Assembly: GCA_963774305.1 (NCBI GenBank)
Contig: CAVZEM010000003.1
Span: 124,001-188,000 of the forward strand
DNA length: 64,000 nucleotides
Reading direction: 5' to 3'
From: DASUPK01 sp963774305
GTDB lineage: Bacteria > Actinomycetota > Thermoleophilia > Solirubrobacterales > 70-9
Shown: positions 8,106 to 16,384 of the stretch, in pieces
Position numbering within the stretch: the first letter of the stretch is position 1
Layout: every line of letters begins with the position of its first letter
Made by a program: the position numbers and the translations under genes
The notes under the pieces: generated by a model
What the model was told of the DNA's origin: nothing
What the model saw: the letters and a program-made list of their open reading frames with translations, nothing else
Database searches by the model: none

Positions 8106-8112
8106 TCGGCTG

Positions 8113-8733
8113 ATGTTCACCGGGATCGTCAAGGAGCTTGGACGCGTCGAGGCCGTCGATGCCTCTGCCGACGGCGCCCGCCTGCGGATCGGCGCTGAGC
8201 TGGCCTCCGAGCTGGCCGAGGGCGACTCGGTCGCCGTGAACGGCGCCTGTCTCACCGCGACCTCGGCGAGCGGCGGCTCCTTCGAGGCCGACGTCATGCA
8301 CCAGACGCTCTCGCTGACGACGCTGGGCGAGCTGGAGGCTTCCTCGCCTGTGAACCTGGAGCTGCCGCTGCGGCCCACCGATCGCTTGGGCGGACATGTC
8401 GTGCAGGGGCACGTCGACGGAACCGCCACCGTGACGGACCTGACCGCCGACGGGTTCGCGAAGCGCCTGCGGATCGAGCTCCCGACAGAGCTTCTGCCCT
8501 ACGTCGTGGAGCGAGGATCGATCGCGATCGAGGGCGTCAGCCTGACGATCGCCGATCTCACCGGCTCCGGCCTGGAGGTCTCGCTGATCCCCGAGACCCT
8601 CGAGCGCACCACCCTGGGCGGCCTGGAGCCCGCCGACCGGGTCAACGTCGAGTGCGACGTCCTCGCCCGCTACGTGCACCGCCAGCTTTCCGCCGACGCC
8701 GGCCTGTCACCCTTAGCGACCGACAAGGAGTAA
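8113..8733 (+). CDS. ribE: Riboflavin synthase, alpha subunit
   Basis: Dismutates two molecules of 6,7-dimethyl-8-ribityllumazine to riboflavin and a pyrimidine that is recycled by RibH. The 206-residue protein shows the two internally repeated beta-barrels. The first starts 'MFTGIVKELG' with 'SVAVNGACLT'; the second has 'GGHVVQGHVDGT' and 'SIAIEGVSLTI'. Start ATG 8113 gives the family-typical N-terminus, and earlier in-frame starts would lie inside ribD. The gene lies 7 bp after ribD and 6 bp before ribBA, clearly one transcription unit. Confidence 0.96.
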   Translation: MFTGIVKELGRVEAVDASADGARLRIGAELASELAEGDSVAVNGACLTATSASGGSFEADVMHQTLSLTTLGELEASSPVNLELPLRPTDRLGGHVVQGHVDGTATVTDLTADGFAKRLRIELPTELLPYVVERGSIAIEGVSLTIADLTGSGLEVSLIPETLERTTLGGLEPADRVNVECDVLARYVHRQLSADAGLSPLATDKE

Positions 8734-8739
8734 GCAGAG

Positions 8740-10077
8740 ATGGCCAAGCAGACCAAAGAGCGCCAGCTGACCGAGACGAAGCCCGACTCGCCCTTCGCGA
8801 CCATCGAGGAGGCGATCGAGGACATCCGGCGCGGCCGCATGGTCGTGGTCTGCGACGACGAGAACCGCGAGAACGAGGGCGACCTGACCCTGGCGGCGCA
8901 GTTCGCGACGCCCGAGGCAATCAACTTCATGGCGACCCACGGCCGGGGACTGATCTGCCTGGCCCTCTCCGACGAGCGCTGCAACGAGCTCGCTCTCAAC
9001 CTGATGGCGGCGAAGAACGAGGCGCCGTTCCAGACCGCGTTCACGGTCTCGGTCGAGGCCCGCGAGGGCGTCACCACCGGCATCTCGGCGGCCGACCGCG
9101 CCCGCACGGTGCAGGTTGCGATCGACCCGCACTCACAGCCGGAGGATCTGGTCCAGCCGGGTCACGTCTTCCCGCTGAAGGCGAAGGACGGCGGCGTGCT
9201 GGAGCGCACAGGCCAGACCGAGGCCGCCGTCGATTTGGCTCGCCTCGCCGGCCTCATTCCGGCCGGGGTGATCTGCGAGATCATGAACGAGGACGGGACG
9301 ATGGCCCGCGTCCCCGACCTGGTCGACTACTGCGCCAAGCACGACCTGAAGATGATCACCGTGGCCGATCTGATCGCCTACCGGCGCCGGACCGAGAAGC
9401 TGGTCGAGCGGATCGTCTCCACGAAGCTGCCGACCAAGTTCGGTGAGTTCAATGCAGTCGGCTACCGCTCGCTGATCGACGAGAAGCACCACGTCGCGAT
9501 GGTCAAGGGCGAGGTCGCGGGGTCCGAGGACGTGCTCGTCCGCGTTCACTCCGAGTGCCTGACGGGCGACGTCTTCCACTCGCTCCGCTGCGACTGCGGC
9601 GAGCAGCTCGAGGCGGCGCTGGCGACGATCGAGAAGGAGGGCAAGGGAGTCCTGCTCTACCTCTCCCAGGAGGGCCGCGGCATCGGCCTGCTCAACAAGC
9701 TGCGCGCCTACAAGCTCCAGGAGGAGGGCCTCGACACCGTCGACGCCAACCTCAAGCTCGGGCTCCCCGCCGACCTGCGCGACTACGGCATCGGCGCCCA
9801 GATCCTGGTCGACCTCGGGCTCTCGAGCATCCGCATCCTCACCAACAACCCGAAGAAGATCCTCGGCCTGGAGGGCTATGGCCTGTCGGTCACCGACCAG
9901 GTGCCGATCCAGTCGGTCCCCAATCCGCACAACGAGGCCTACCTGAACGCGAAGCGCGACAAGATGGGACACGCGCTGCACCACCAGGGCCTGCCACTCG
10001 ACGAGCAGCTGCTCTACGAGGAGCACCGCAAGGACGAGCAGGAGCAACGGTCGGGGGACTATCCGCCGGGTGACTGA
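8740..10077 (+). CDS. ribBA: Bifunctional DHBP synthase / GTP cyclohydrolase II
   Basis: Supplies both precursors of riboflavin. The N-terminal half (about 20-220) is 3,4-dihydroxy-2-butanone-4-phosphate synthase, with 'DDENRENEGDLT' (metal-binding acidic residues) and 'ATHGRGLICLAL'. The C-terminal half (about 225-430) is GTP cyclohydrolase II, with zinc-binding cysteines in 'ECLTGDVFHSLRCDCGEQ' and 'SQEGRGIGLLNKLRAY'. At 445 residues it is slightly longer than typical, because of an N-terminal tail and a Glu/Gln-rich C-terminus. The last 8 nt overlap the start of ribH. The substrate ribulose 5-phosphate links it to rpe upstream. Confidence 0.96.
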   Translation: MAKQTKERQLTETKPDSPFATIEEAIEDIRRGRMVVVCDDENRENEGDLTLAAQFATPEAINFMATHGRGLICLALSDERCNELALNLMAAKNEAPFQTAFTVSVEAREGVTTGISAADRARTVQVAIDPHSQPEDLVQPGHVFPLKAKDGGVLERTGQTEAAVDLARLAGLIPAGVICEIMNEDGTMARVPDLVDYCAKHDLKMITVADLIAYRRRTEKLVERIVSTKLPTKFGEFNAVGYRSLIDEKHHVAMVKGEVAGSEDVLVRVHSECLTGDVFHSLRCDCGEQLEAALATIEKEGKGVLLYLSQEGRGIGLLNKLRAYKLQEEGLDTVDANLKLGLPADLRDYGIGAQILVDLGLSSIRILTNNPKKILGLEGYGLSVTDQVPIQSVPNPHNEAYLNAKRDKMGHALHHQGLPLDEQLLYEEHRKDEQEQRSGDYPPGD

Positions 10078-10555
10078 CCAGAGCTTCGAGCAGTTCAGCC
10101 CGGAGGAGCGCGACGCGCTCTCCGGCAGCGAGTTCGCTGTCTGCGTCGCGACCTTCTATGAGGACGTGGCAGAGCGGCTGCTCAACGGCGCCGCCGAGGG
10201 CTTCGATCTTGGCGGGGTGAGCGAGGCGTCGGTCCACATCTATCGGGTCCCGGGCGCCTTCGAGCTGCCCTTCGCGGCCAAGCTCTGCGCCGAGAGCGGC
10301 CGATTCGCGGGAATCGCCTGCCTCGGCGTGGTGATCCGCGGCGAAACGAGCCACTACGACCACGTCTGCGCGGAGGTGGCGGCGGGGACGCAGCGCGTCC
10401 AGCTCGACACCGGCGTGCCCTGCGCCTTCGGCGTGATCACGGCCGAGAACATGGAACAGGCCCTGGCGCGCTCGGGCGGCGGCAAACGCGACCAGGGGCG
10501 CGGGGCGGCCGTCGTCGCGATGCGGATGTCGCTGCTGAAGGCCGGGCTCGCCTAG
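10070..10555 (+). CDS. ribH: 6,7-dimethyl-8-ribityllumazine synthase
   Basis: Condenses the RibA/RibD product with dihydroxybutanone phosphate to lumazine, the substrate of RibE. 'VPGAFELPFAAK' and 'GVVIRGETSHYDHVCAE' are the substrate- and phosphate-binding segments, with the conserved His in 'SHYDHV'. Length 161 is standard. Start GTG 10070 overlaps ribBA by 8 nt. The operon ends here: the TAG stop (10553-10555) shares the palindrome CTAG with the stop of the convergent EAL gene, leaving no intergenic space for a conventional terminator. Confidence 0.95.
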   Translation: MTDQSFEQFSPEERDALSGSEFAVCVATFYEDVAERLLNGAAEGFDLGGVSEASVHIYRVPGAFELPFAAKLCAESGRFAGIACLGVVIRGETSHYDHVCAEVAAGTQRVQLDTGVPCAFGVITAENMEQALARSGGGKRDQGRGAAVVAMRMSLLKAGLA

Positions 10556-11706
10556 CTGGTTCGCTCGAGCACTTCTTCGAGCGGCGCCGGTACTCCGAAA
10601 TAGAAGCCCTGCCCGTAGCGAAAGCCGGCGTCGATGAGAGCTTCGAGCTCCTCCTCGGTTTCGATTCCCTCCGCGATCACCCGGACACCAACCTCGTCGG
10701 CGAACGAGACCAGGGACCTGGCGAGGGCATGCACAACCGGGTTCTCATCGATCCGCTCGGTCAGGGAGATGTCGAGCTTGATCCACTCTGGGCGCACCTT
10801 GAGGATGTGCCGCAGGCTCGCGTAGCCCGCTCCGAAGTCGTCGATCGCCACCCGACCGCCAGCCGCCCGCAATGGGCCCAGCTTCGACGTGAATCCCTCG
10901 TAGTCGTCGACTTTGAGATGCTCGGTCAACTCGACGGTGACCCGATCAGCGGAGGAGCCGAAGCAGGAGACGAATCGCCCGGAGAAGACCGTGGGGGGTG
11001 ACGCGTTGACCGAGAGGCTGACGTCGTCCGGAAGCTTGGAAAGCGCTCTGGCCGCGATCCGCACCGCCAAGAGCTCCAGAGGAAGCCCGAGGCCGACATC
11101 CCAGGCCTCGGCGAACCAGCGGTCCGGCCCGCGCTCCGGCTCGGCCGGGAACCGGGAGAGGGCCTCGTAGGCGATCACCTGGCCGGTCTCCAGATGGAGG
11201 ATCGGCTGGTAGACGGGATAAATCAGGTCCTTGTCGAGGACGGCCTGCACGCGATCGACGGATCGGCGGTGATCCTCGCCGCTGAGCTTCTCGACAACGC
11301 GGGGATCGCCCACCGGCCGCGTCGAACAGACGATCTCCACCACGTCGCCGGAATCCGCGTCGGCGATCACGCGGGTGGTCGTTTCGACCCAGATGTACTC
11401 GTGGTCCTTTCGCCGGAGTCGGTATGCGACCGTAAATGGGGCCCCCTGAAGACTGCTGCGATGAGCGACTGCGACCTTGCCTGCGTCGTCCGGGTGAAAG
11501 AGCTCGTAGGCCGAGACCCCGATCAGCTCGTCGGGCTCGTAGCCGAGGAGGTCCTTCGACGCCGCAGAGACATAGCGGTAGGTACCGTCGGGGGCATGGG
11601 CGGAGATCATGTCGCCCAGGTAGTCGGCGATCGAGCCTTCGAGCGCCTCGAATTTCGCCCCGAGGCGTGCGTGCGATCCGAAAGGCGTCTTTTGCCGGAT
11701 GTTCAT
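10552..11706 (-). CDS. PAS-EAL protein, probable cyclic-di-GMP phosphodiesterase
   Basis: The N-terminal region (about 20-135) is a PAS/PAC sensory module ('YRYVSAASKDLLGYEPDEL', 'FHPDD'). The C-terminal region (about 150-380) is an EAL domain. Residues needed for hydrolysis of cyclic-di-GMP appear intact: 'YEALSRF' (EAL), 'SVNAS', 'VELTEH', 'IDDFGAGYASL' (the DD pair), 'KLDIS' and 'IAEGIET'. There is no GGDEF domain and no membrane segment, so it is a cytoplasmic phosphodiesterase, likely sensing a ligand through PAS. Start ATG 11706 is preferred; an upstream GTG at 11748 would add 14 residues toward rpmB. The stop codon overlaps that of ribH within CTAG. Its signalling partners lie outside the window. 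Confidence 0.88.
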   Translation of the reverse strand: MNIRQKTPFGSHARLGAKFEALEGSIADYLGDMISAHAPDGTYRYVSAASKDLLGYEPDELIGVSAYELFHPDDAGKVAVAHRSSLQGAPFTVAYRLRRKDHEYIWVETTTRVIADADSGDVVEIVCSTRPVGDPRVVEKLSGEDHRRSVDRVQAVLDKDLIYPVYQPILHLETGQVIAYEALSRFPAEPERGPDRWFAEAWDVGLGLPLELLAVRIAARALSKLPDDVSLSVNASPPTVFSGRFVSCFGSSADRVTVELTEHLKVDDYEGFTSKLGPLRAAGGRVAIDDFGAGYASLRHILKVRPEWIKLDISLTERIDENPVVHALARSLVSFADEVGVRVIAEGIETEEELEALIDAGFRYGQGFYFGVPAPLEEVLERTS

Positions 11707-11796
11707 CTCGTCTGCCCGATTCGATGCAGAACTTGATCGTTTCTCCACGCATCGCCCGCTCCCTGCCTCAGTGGCCCCGCTACCATCTCGCGTCCG

Positions 11797-11991
11797 ATGG
11801 CCAAGGTCTGTCACAGCTGCGGCAAGCGCCCCGCGTTCGGCAACTCGCGGAGCCACTCCATGGTCGCCACCCGGCGCCGCTTCAACCCGAACCTCCAAAA
11901 GGTGCGGATCCAGGAGCCGGGCGGTGGCACGGCACGCGTCTACGTCTGCGCGCGCTGCCTGAAGTCGAACAAGGTCACTAAAGCCGCCTAG
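11797..11991 (+). CDS. rpmB: 50S ribosomal protein L28
   Basis: A 64-residue ribosomal protein with the L28 pattern 'GKRPAFGNSRSHSM', 'TRRRFNPNLQ' and a C-terminal 'VYVCARCLKS'. It has two CxxC pairs ('CHSC', 'CARC'), so it is the zinc-binding form. ATG 11797 is preceded by TACCAT (11781-11786) with 10 nt between, suggesting a very short or absent leader. It is divergent from the EAL gene. The final base of its TAG stop is the first base of repeat copy C. As in other actinobacteria, it is followed by the FakA-like gene and, further on, recG. Confidence 0.96.
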   Translation: MAKVCHSCGKRPAFGNSRSHSMVATRRRFNPNLQKVRIQEPGGGTARVYVCARCLKSNKVTKAA

Positions 11992-12068
11992 CGGCCACCA
12001 GGCCGCAGTAAGTCGGAGCGGAGGGCGAAGCCCGAAGCGACTTGTAATGGGCGGCCGCCTGTGGCCGC
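11991..12068 (+). repeat. Stop-codon-linked structured repeat, copy C
   Basis: A 78-nt element starting on the last base of the rpmB stop codon. Outer stem GCGGCCAC (11991-11998) pairs perfectly with GTGGCCGC (12061-12068). Inner GGCCGC pairs with GCGGCC, AAGTCG pairs with CGACTT, and the GGGCGAAGCCC core is shared. The flank TGATGGCGAAG follows, as in copy B. It separates rpmB from the FakA-like gene. Confidence 0.85.
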
Positions 12069-12119
12069 GACTTGATGGCGAAGCCGTCTGCCTGTGGCTA
12101 AGGTCCTCTAACTCCCCGC

Positions 12120-13748
12120 ATGGCTGATCCTTCGATAGAGCGATTCCGGCGCGTGGTCAGCGCGGCCGCCGTGCAGCTCGAGGAGCGGCGCAAGGAGGTC
12201 AACGACCTCAACGTCTTCCCCGTCGCGGATGGCGACACGGGCGACAACATGGCCCTCACGCTCCGCGCCGTCAGCGACGAGCTCGATCGTCTCGACGGGC
12301 AGATGGTTGACGAGATCGGGCGGACCGAGCTGGTCAACGCGCTCGCCCGGGCGGCCCTGATGGGGGCGCGCGGAAACTCCGGAGTGATCCTCAGCCAAAT
12401 CGTCCGCGGCGCCGCCGAGGAGCTCGCCAGCCGGCCGGGGGAGCTGGTCGACCCGATCGTGGTCGCGGCGGCCTTCGCCCGGGCCGCTGACGCCGCCTAC
12501 GAGTCGGTCCGCGAACCGGCCGAGGGCACGATGCTGACCGTCTTCCGAGAGATGGCCCATTCGATCTCCAGGCGCCTCGCCCATATGGACGAGATCCGCC
12601 TTTCGCCCGACGCCACCCCCGCCGAGCAGGACGCGCTGCTGGCCGAGCTGCTCGAGGACGCCGTGCGCGACGGGGAGGAAGCCGTGGCCCGGACTCCCGA
12701 GCAGCTCGAGGTGCTCCGGGAATCCGGCGTCGTCGACGCCGGCGCGCACGGCCTGGTCGTGATCCTCGCCGGGGTCGTCGCGGGCCTCCGCGGCGACGTC
12801 GAGGCCTCTCCGCCGGTCCCTCACTACGCGCCGGCGACGGATACCCGCCCCCACCACGAGGACAGCCGCTACCGCTACTGCACCAACTTCATCGTCACAG
12901 GAACGGGTTTGGAGAGCCGTTCCTTCGTGCCGATGCTGGAGGAGCTCGGAGACTCGGTGCTCGTCGTCGGCGACGAGGCGACCCTCAAGGTTCACGTCCA
13001 CACGGACGAGCCGGAGGACGCCGTCAAGCTGTTCGAGGAGGCCGGGCACGTCACCCAGCAGCTCGACGTCGCCGACATGCGCGAGCAGATCGCCGAGCGC
13101 ACCGCCCGCCTTCAGGCCGGCCGGTGCGCTGCCGTGGCGGTGGTCGCGGGCAGGGGGATGCGGGAGCTCTACGAGGGCCTCGGTGCGTTCGTCGTCGACG
13201 GTGGTGAGACCTTCAACCCTTCGATCTACGACCTCCTGGCCGCGATCCACGAGGTTCCCGCCGAGGGGGTCCTGGTCTTCCCGAACAATCCCAACGTGGT
13301 GATGGCGGCGGAGCGGGCGGCCGAGCTCTCCGACAAGGAGGCTCGGGTGGTGGTGTGCACCTCGCAGCAGGCCGGCCTCGCGGCCCTGGTCGAGCTCGAT
13401 CCAGCGGCGTCGATCGACGAGAACGGCGAGCGGTTGAGCGCGTCCCTGGAGGGCATCCGGGCGGGTTCGGTGGCCCCGGCGGCCCGCGACGACGCCAAGG
13501 GACGGTTCGTCACCGGGGACGCAGTCGGCTTCGTCGGCGATGAGATCGTGGCGTGGGGTGGGGCCGGCACGACCCTGTCCGAGACGATGTCCCGCCTGGC
13601 CGAGGGTGCCGAGATCCTCACCGTCGTCGGCGGAGAGGGAGCCCCGATTCCGCTTGGGGACCTGGAGGGTCATGCGCCGGAGGGCGTGGAGCTCGAGCTC
13701 CACGAGGGCGGCCAGCCTCACTACTGGTGGCTGCTGGCATCGGAGTGA
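12120..13748 (+). CDS. DAK2/DegV-type kinase, FakA-like fatty acid kinase
   Basis: The 542-residue length and layout match FakA (548 residues in Staphylococcus aureus), the ATP-binding subunit that phosphorylates fatty acids held by a FakB partner. The DhaL-like N-terminal domain has 'DLNVFPVADGDTGDNM', with the magnesium-binding Asp residues, and 'GARGNSGVILSQI'. The middle and C-terminal domains ('VVAGRGMRELYEGLGA', 'FPNNPNVVMAAERA') follow the family. No FakB/DegV gene is in the window. It lies between rpmB and recG, its normal neighbourhood, but recG is displaced here by about 3 kb of extra genes. Its stop overlaps the next start by 4 nt (GTGA). Confidence 0.85.
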   Translation: MADPSIERFRRVVSAAAVQLEERRKEVNDLNVFPVADGDTGDNMALTLRAVSDELDRLDGQMVDEIGRTELVNALARAALMGARGNSGVILSQIVRGAAEELASRPGELVDPIVVAAAFARAADAAYESVREPAEGTMLTVFREMAHSISRRLAHMDEIRLSPDATPAEQDALLAELLEDAVRDGEEAVARTPEQLEVLRESGVVDAGAHGLVVILAGVVAGLRGDVEASPPVPHYAPATDTRPHHEDSRYRYCTNFIVTGTGLESRSFVPMLEELGDSVLVVGDEATLKVHVHTDEPEDAVKLFEEAGHVTQQLDVADMREQIAERTARLQAGRCAAVAVVAGRGMRELYEGLGAFVVDGGETFNPSIYDLLAAIHEVPAEGVLVFPNNPNVVMAAERAAELSDKEARVVVCTSQQAGLAALVELDPAASIDENGERLSASLEGIRAGSVAPAARDDAKGRFVTGDAVGFVGDEIVAWGGAGTTLSETMSRLAEGAEILTVVGGEGAPIPLGDLEGHAPEGVELELHEGGQPHYWWLLASE

Positions 13749-14476
13749 CCGCCCTCCTCGACGAGGCGATCACTGCCGCCGGCGGGAGGCGGCGATGGAG
13801 CAAGGTGAAGGGTATTTCGGCCCACGTCAATTCCGGAGGCATGCTGATGCGGATGAAGGGCAAGGCGGACCGGTTCCGGGACTACGGGCTCAGCGTGACG
13901 ACGGACGAGCAGAGTGCTGTGCTCCAGCCGTATCCACGAAAGGGGTGCAGCGGCATCTTCGCCGCCGGCGCGGTGCGGATCGAGGGGGCCGATGGAGCGG
14001 TCCTCTCCGAGCGCCAGGACGCGCGCGATGCCTTCTCGGGGCTCTCCGGAATGCGGCGAGATCTCCGCTGGGACGACCTGGATGCCCTCTACTTCGCGGG
14101 CTACGCATTCTGGAACTACCTGAACATCCCCTTCCTGTTCGAGCGGTCTGGCTTCGAGGTCTTCGAGGGCGAGCCTCTCGCCGTCGACGGTGAGAGTTGG
14201 CGACGACTCGACGTCGTCTTCCCCGATCACATCCACACCCATTGCCGCGAGCAGGCGCTCTATTTCGACTCGCGAGGCCTCCTGCGCCGCCACGACTATC
14301 ACCCTGACGTCGTCTCCACCCGCGCAAACGCCGCGCACCTCTGCGATGAGCATCGCGAGGTCGACGGGCTCGTCTTTCCGACGAGGCGCCGCGTCGTCCC
14401 CAAGGGTCTTCGCGGCCGCCCGCTTCATCGCCCAACCGTGGTCTCGATCGACCTCGACTCGATCGAGGTGGACTGA
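13745..14476 (+). CDS. Conserved protein of unknown function, translationally coupled to the FakA-like gene
   Basis: I do not recognise a named family. The 243-residue protein has no signal peptide or membrane segment. It contains aromatic and His-rich stretches ('WNYLNIPFLFERSGFEVFEG', 'FPDHIHTHCREQALYF', 'RRHDYHPDVVS', 'DEHREVDGLVFPTRRRVVPK') that look like a beta-rich fold with a possible hydrophobic ligand cavity. Start GTG 13745 overlaps the FakA-like stop by 4 nt, and its own stop overlaps the GST gene start (TGATG), so the three are probably co-translated. The coupling suggests, without proof, a lipid-related role. Confidence 0.7.
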   Translation: MTALLDEAITAAGGRRRWSKVKGISAHVNSGGMLMRMKGKADRFRDYGLSVTTDEQSAVLQPYPRKGCSGIFAAGAVRIEGADGAVLSERQDARDAFSGLSGMRRDLRWDDLDALYFAGYAFWNYLNIPFLFERSGFEVFEGEPLAVDGESWRRLDVVFPDHIHTHCREQALYFDSRGLLRRHDYHPDVVSTRANAAHLCDEHREVDGLVFPTRRRVVPKGLRGRPLHRPTVVSIDLDSIEVD

Positions 14477-15243
14477 TGCCCGCTGCCGGCGAGCTGCCCG
14501 TTCTCTGGCAGTACAGCTTCTCCAACTACAACGAGAAGGCTCGCTGGGCGCTCGACTTCAAGGGGATCGCTCACCGCCGGCGCTCGCTGATGCCCGGCGG
14601 CCCGCGCGCGATGATGTTCTCTCGCGGCGCCGGGACACTGCCGGTGCTGGACCTCGACGGGACGCGGATCGTGGACTCGACGCGGATCATCGCCGCGCTG
14701 GAGGAGCGCCGGGCCGATCCGGCCCTCTACTCGGCCGACCCCGACGAGCGCCGCCGGGCGCTCGAGATCGAGGACTACTTCGACGAGCACGCCGGCCACG
14801 ACATGCGGAGGGTCGGTTTCTGGGAGGCGCGCCAGAACCTGGGCTACGCGACCGACTTTATGACGACCGATCAGCCCGGAATCAAGAAGGCCGTCGGCCG
14901 GACGGGGCTGAGGGTGGCGTTCCCCGGCGTCTGGCGCTACATGAGCGCGCGCTACGGGTTCGACGAGGAGGCGGTGACGCGCAGCCGGAAGACCCTGATC
15001 GAGGGACTCGACCGGATCGAGTCGGAGCGCGCCGGAAGGGACTACCTGGTCGGCGAGAGCTTCACGGTCGCCGACTTGACCGCCGCCGCGCTGCTCTACC
15101 CGCTGGTCTGGCCGCCCGACTTTCAGTACCCGCTACCGGACCCGCCGCGCTGGTCGTTCTTGGAGGGGCATCGCGATCACCCGGCGCTCGGCTGGATCTC
15201 GGAGATCTGGCGCCGCCATCGCGGTAGCTCCGCGGCTGTCTAG
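14476..15243 (+). CDS. Glutathione S-transferase family protein
   Basis: A 255-residue protein with an N-terminal thioredoxin-like GST domain ('YSFSNYNEKARWALDFKGI', 'GAGTLPVLDLDGTRIVDST', the latter with the cis-Pro and Ser of the glutathione site) and an all-helical C-terminal domain ('YLVGESFTVADLTAAALLYP', the N-capping-box Asp). The family conjugates thiols or isomerises and dehalogenates small molecules. Actinobacteria mostly lack glutathione, so the thiol substrate here is uncertain. The start at 14476 shares one base with the stop of the preceding gene. Base composition is similar to the neighbours. Confidence 0.82.
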   Translation: MPAAGELPVLWQYSFSNYNEKARWALDFKGIAHRRRSLMPGGPRAMMFSRGAGTLPVLDLDGTRIVDSTRIIAALEERRADPALYSADPDERRRALEIEDYFDEHAGHDMRRVGFWEARQNLGYATDFMTTDQPGIKKAVGRTGLRVAFPGVWRYMSARYGFDEEAVTRSRKTLIEGLDRIESERAGRDYLVGESFTVADLTAAALLYPLVWPPDFQYPLPDPPRWSFLEGHRDHPALGWISEIWRRHRGSSAAV

Positions 15244-15284
15244 CCGCAAAGTGGACAAAAATTGGTACCTGGACGGGACGCGGC

Positions 15285-15314
15285 TTGACAGTGGTTCCTC
15301 GCTGCGTGGAGGAT
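15285..15314 (+). promoter_or_regulatory. Probable promoter for the anchored protein gene
   Basis: A perfect -35 box, TTGACA (15285-15290), lies 18 nt before GAGGAT (15309-15314), a weak -10. A strong ribosome site, GGAGGG, precedes the ATG at 15397, so unlike many genes here this one has a leader of about 75 nt. Confidence 0.45.
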
Positions 15315-15396
15315 GGCGCCAAAGCGGGGCACCGATGGGGAGAGCCTCGACGACTCGCCGGGCTGTCTCGACCCCCGGCAGAAATTGGAGGGATCG

Positions 15397-15897
15397 ATGA
15401 AGAGCGTTTTTCGACGCCCGTCGCCGGCGATGGTGATTGCCATCGTCGCGCTGATCGCGGCACTAGGTGGCACCGCGATCGCGGGCGGGTTCACGACCAA
15501 GAAGAAGGTCAACAAGATCATCACCAACAGGGCACCTGGTCTTACGGTGGGAAGCGCAAAGAGCGCTGACACTGCCAAGGCCGCCGACAAGGCCAACAAC
15601 GTCCTCTGGGCGGTCGTCTCTGACACCGGCAACGGCGGAGGAGCGGCCCTGGTCAGGTCCAACGTCCCGGGCGCCTCCGTCAGCGACGGAACAGGCGTGA
15701 ACGTCAACCTCGGCCAGAACGTGACGCAGTGCGCGTGGATCGCCACCAAGGGCGACCCCGCCACTGGCGTTGAGGTCGCCGGCTACGCCCAGACCCAGCA
15801 GGCGGACGGCGCCGCGCCGAACGCGGTCAACGTCCGCACACGCGACGCGGCTGGCACGCTCGACGAGCTCGATTTCCATCTCGTCGTCGTCTGCTAG
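15397..15897 (+). CDS. Secreted or membrane-anchored protein with PSPA-type N-terminus
   Basis: The 166-residue protein opens with basic residues and a single hydrophobic helix ('RRPSPAMVIAIVALIAALGG', residues about 5-24). Then comes a Lys-rich stretch ('TKKKVNKII') and a segment 'APGLTVGSAKSA'. The rest is a predicted beta-rich extracytoplasmic domain with one late Cys pair. The N-terminal module closely resembles that of the gene at 35891-36460. I recognise no enzymatic motif. It has its own promoter and a strong terminator downstream, so it is a single-gene unit. A surface or cell-wall role is inferred from the anchor. Confidence 0.7.
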   Translation: MKSVFRRPSPAMVIAIVALIAALGGTAIAGGFTTKKKVNKIITNRAPGLTVGSAKSADTAKAADKANNVLWAVVSDTGNGGGAALVRSNVPGASVSDGTGVNVNLGQNVTQCAWIATKGDPATGVEVAGYAQTQQADGAAPNAVNVRTRDAAGTLDELDFHLVVVC

Positions 15898-15928
15898 GCG
15901 CAGGATCCGCGTTTGAAATGAGCTGCGG

Positions 15929-15960
15929 AGAGGGGCGACCCGTGATCGGGTCGCCCCTCT
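15929..15960 (+). terminator. Rho-independent terminator
   Basis: A perfect 14-bp stem, AGAGGGGCGACCCG (15929-15942), with loop TGAT and its complement (15947-15960) followed by TT. It ends the anchored-protein transcript. The stem is GC-rich and the U-tract is short, as is common in high-GC bacteria. Confidence 0.85.
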
Positions 15961-15976
15961 TTCCGATCGACAGGAC

Positions 15977-16384
15977 ATGTCTTCGTTTCTCGAACAAGCC
16001 CCCCGGTGGCGCTCCGTCGTCGCGCTCTGCGCATTGAGCGTCGCCAGCATGCTCATCACGGCTGGGTGTGGCTCCTCGGGCGACTCGTCGGAGACCTCGT
16101 TGGCGACGCTGCCGTCCGTGACCGCTCCATCGGTGACGACCGCAGCTGGCCCCGCCGCGGCCCAGCCGGGTCCGGCCTCGTCGGCCAGGACCAAGAAGGC
16201 ACAAGAATTAACGGGTGCCGCTGACTCACAGGCCACCGCTGATCAGGCAGCTCGTGTTGGCGGGTCGTCACGTGCCGGAAAGCGTTCTACCGAAGCGAGC
16301 GATGCCGCGCGGGCCAAGCGCCCTGGTGGATCGGGCGGCGTGCGATCGCAGGCTCAGACGGACCAGCAGAAGGCCGGCGGCTAG
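15977..16384 (+). CDS. Small putative lipoprotein, low complexity
   Basis: A 135-residue protein with a signal sequence ending in a lipobox ('MLITAGC', Cys about residue 31), so it is probably lipid-anchored outside the membrane. The mature part is low-complexity, rich in Ala, Ser, Thr, Gly and Lys ('SSETSLATLPSVTAPSVTTA', 'SEASDAARAKRPGG'-like sequence), with no recognisable fold. It lies between a terminator and the convergent DUF427 gene, whose stop is directly adjacent (CTAGCTA). Function unknown; such tails often act as cell-wall spacers. Confidence 0.6.
   Translation: MSSFLEQAPRWRSVVALCALSVASMLITAGCGSSGDSSETSLATLPSVTAPSVTTAAGPAAAQPGPASSARTKKAQELTGAADSQATADQAARVGGSSRAGKRSTEASDAARAKRPGGSGGVRSQAQTDQQKAGG

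Noticed and set aside
12108..13721. 537-codon minus-strand frame opposite the FakA-like gene
   Set aside because: Antisense shadow; the plus-strand product has clear DAK2 motifs.
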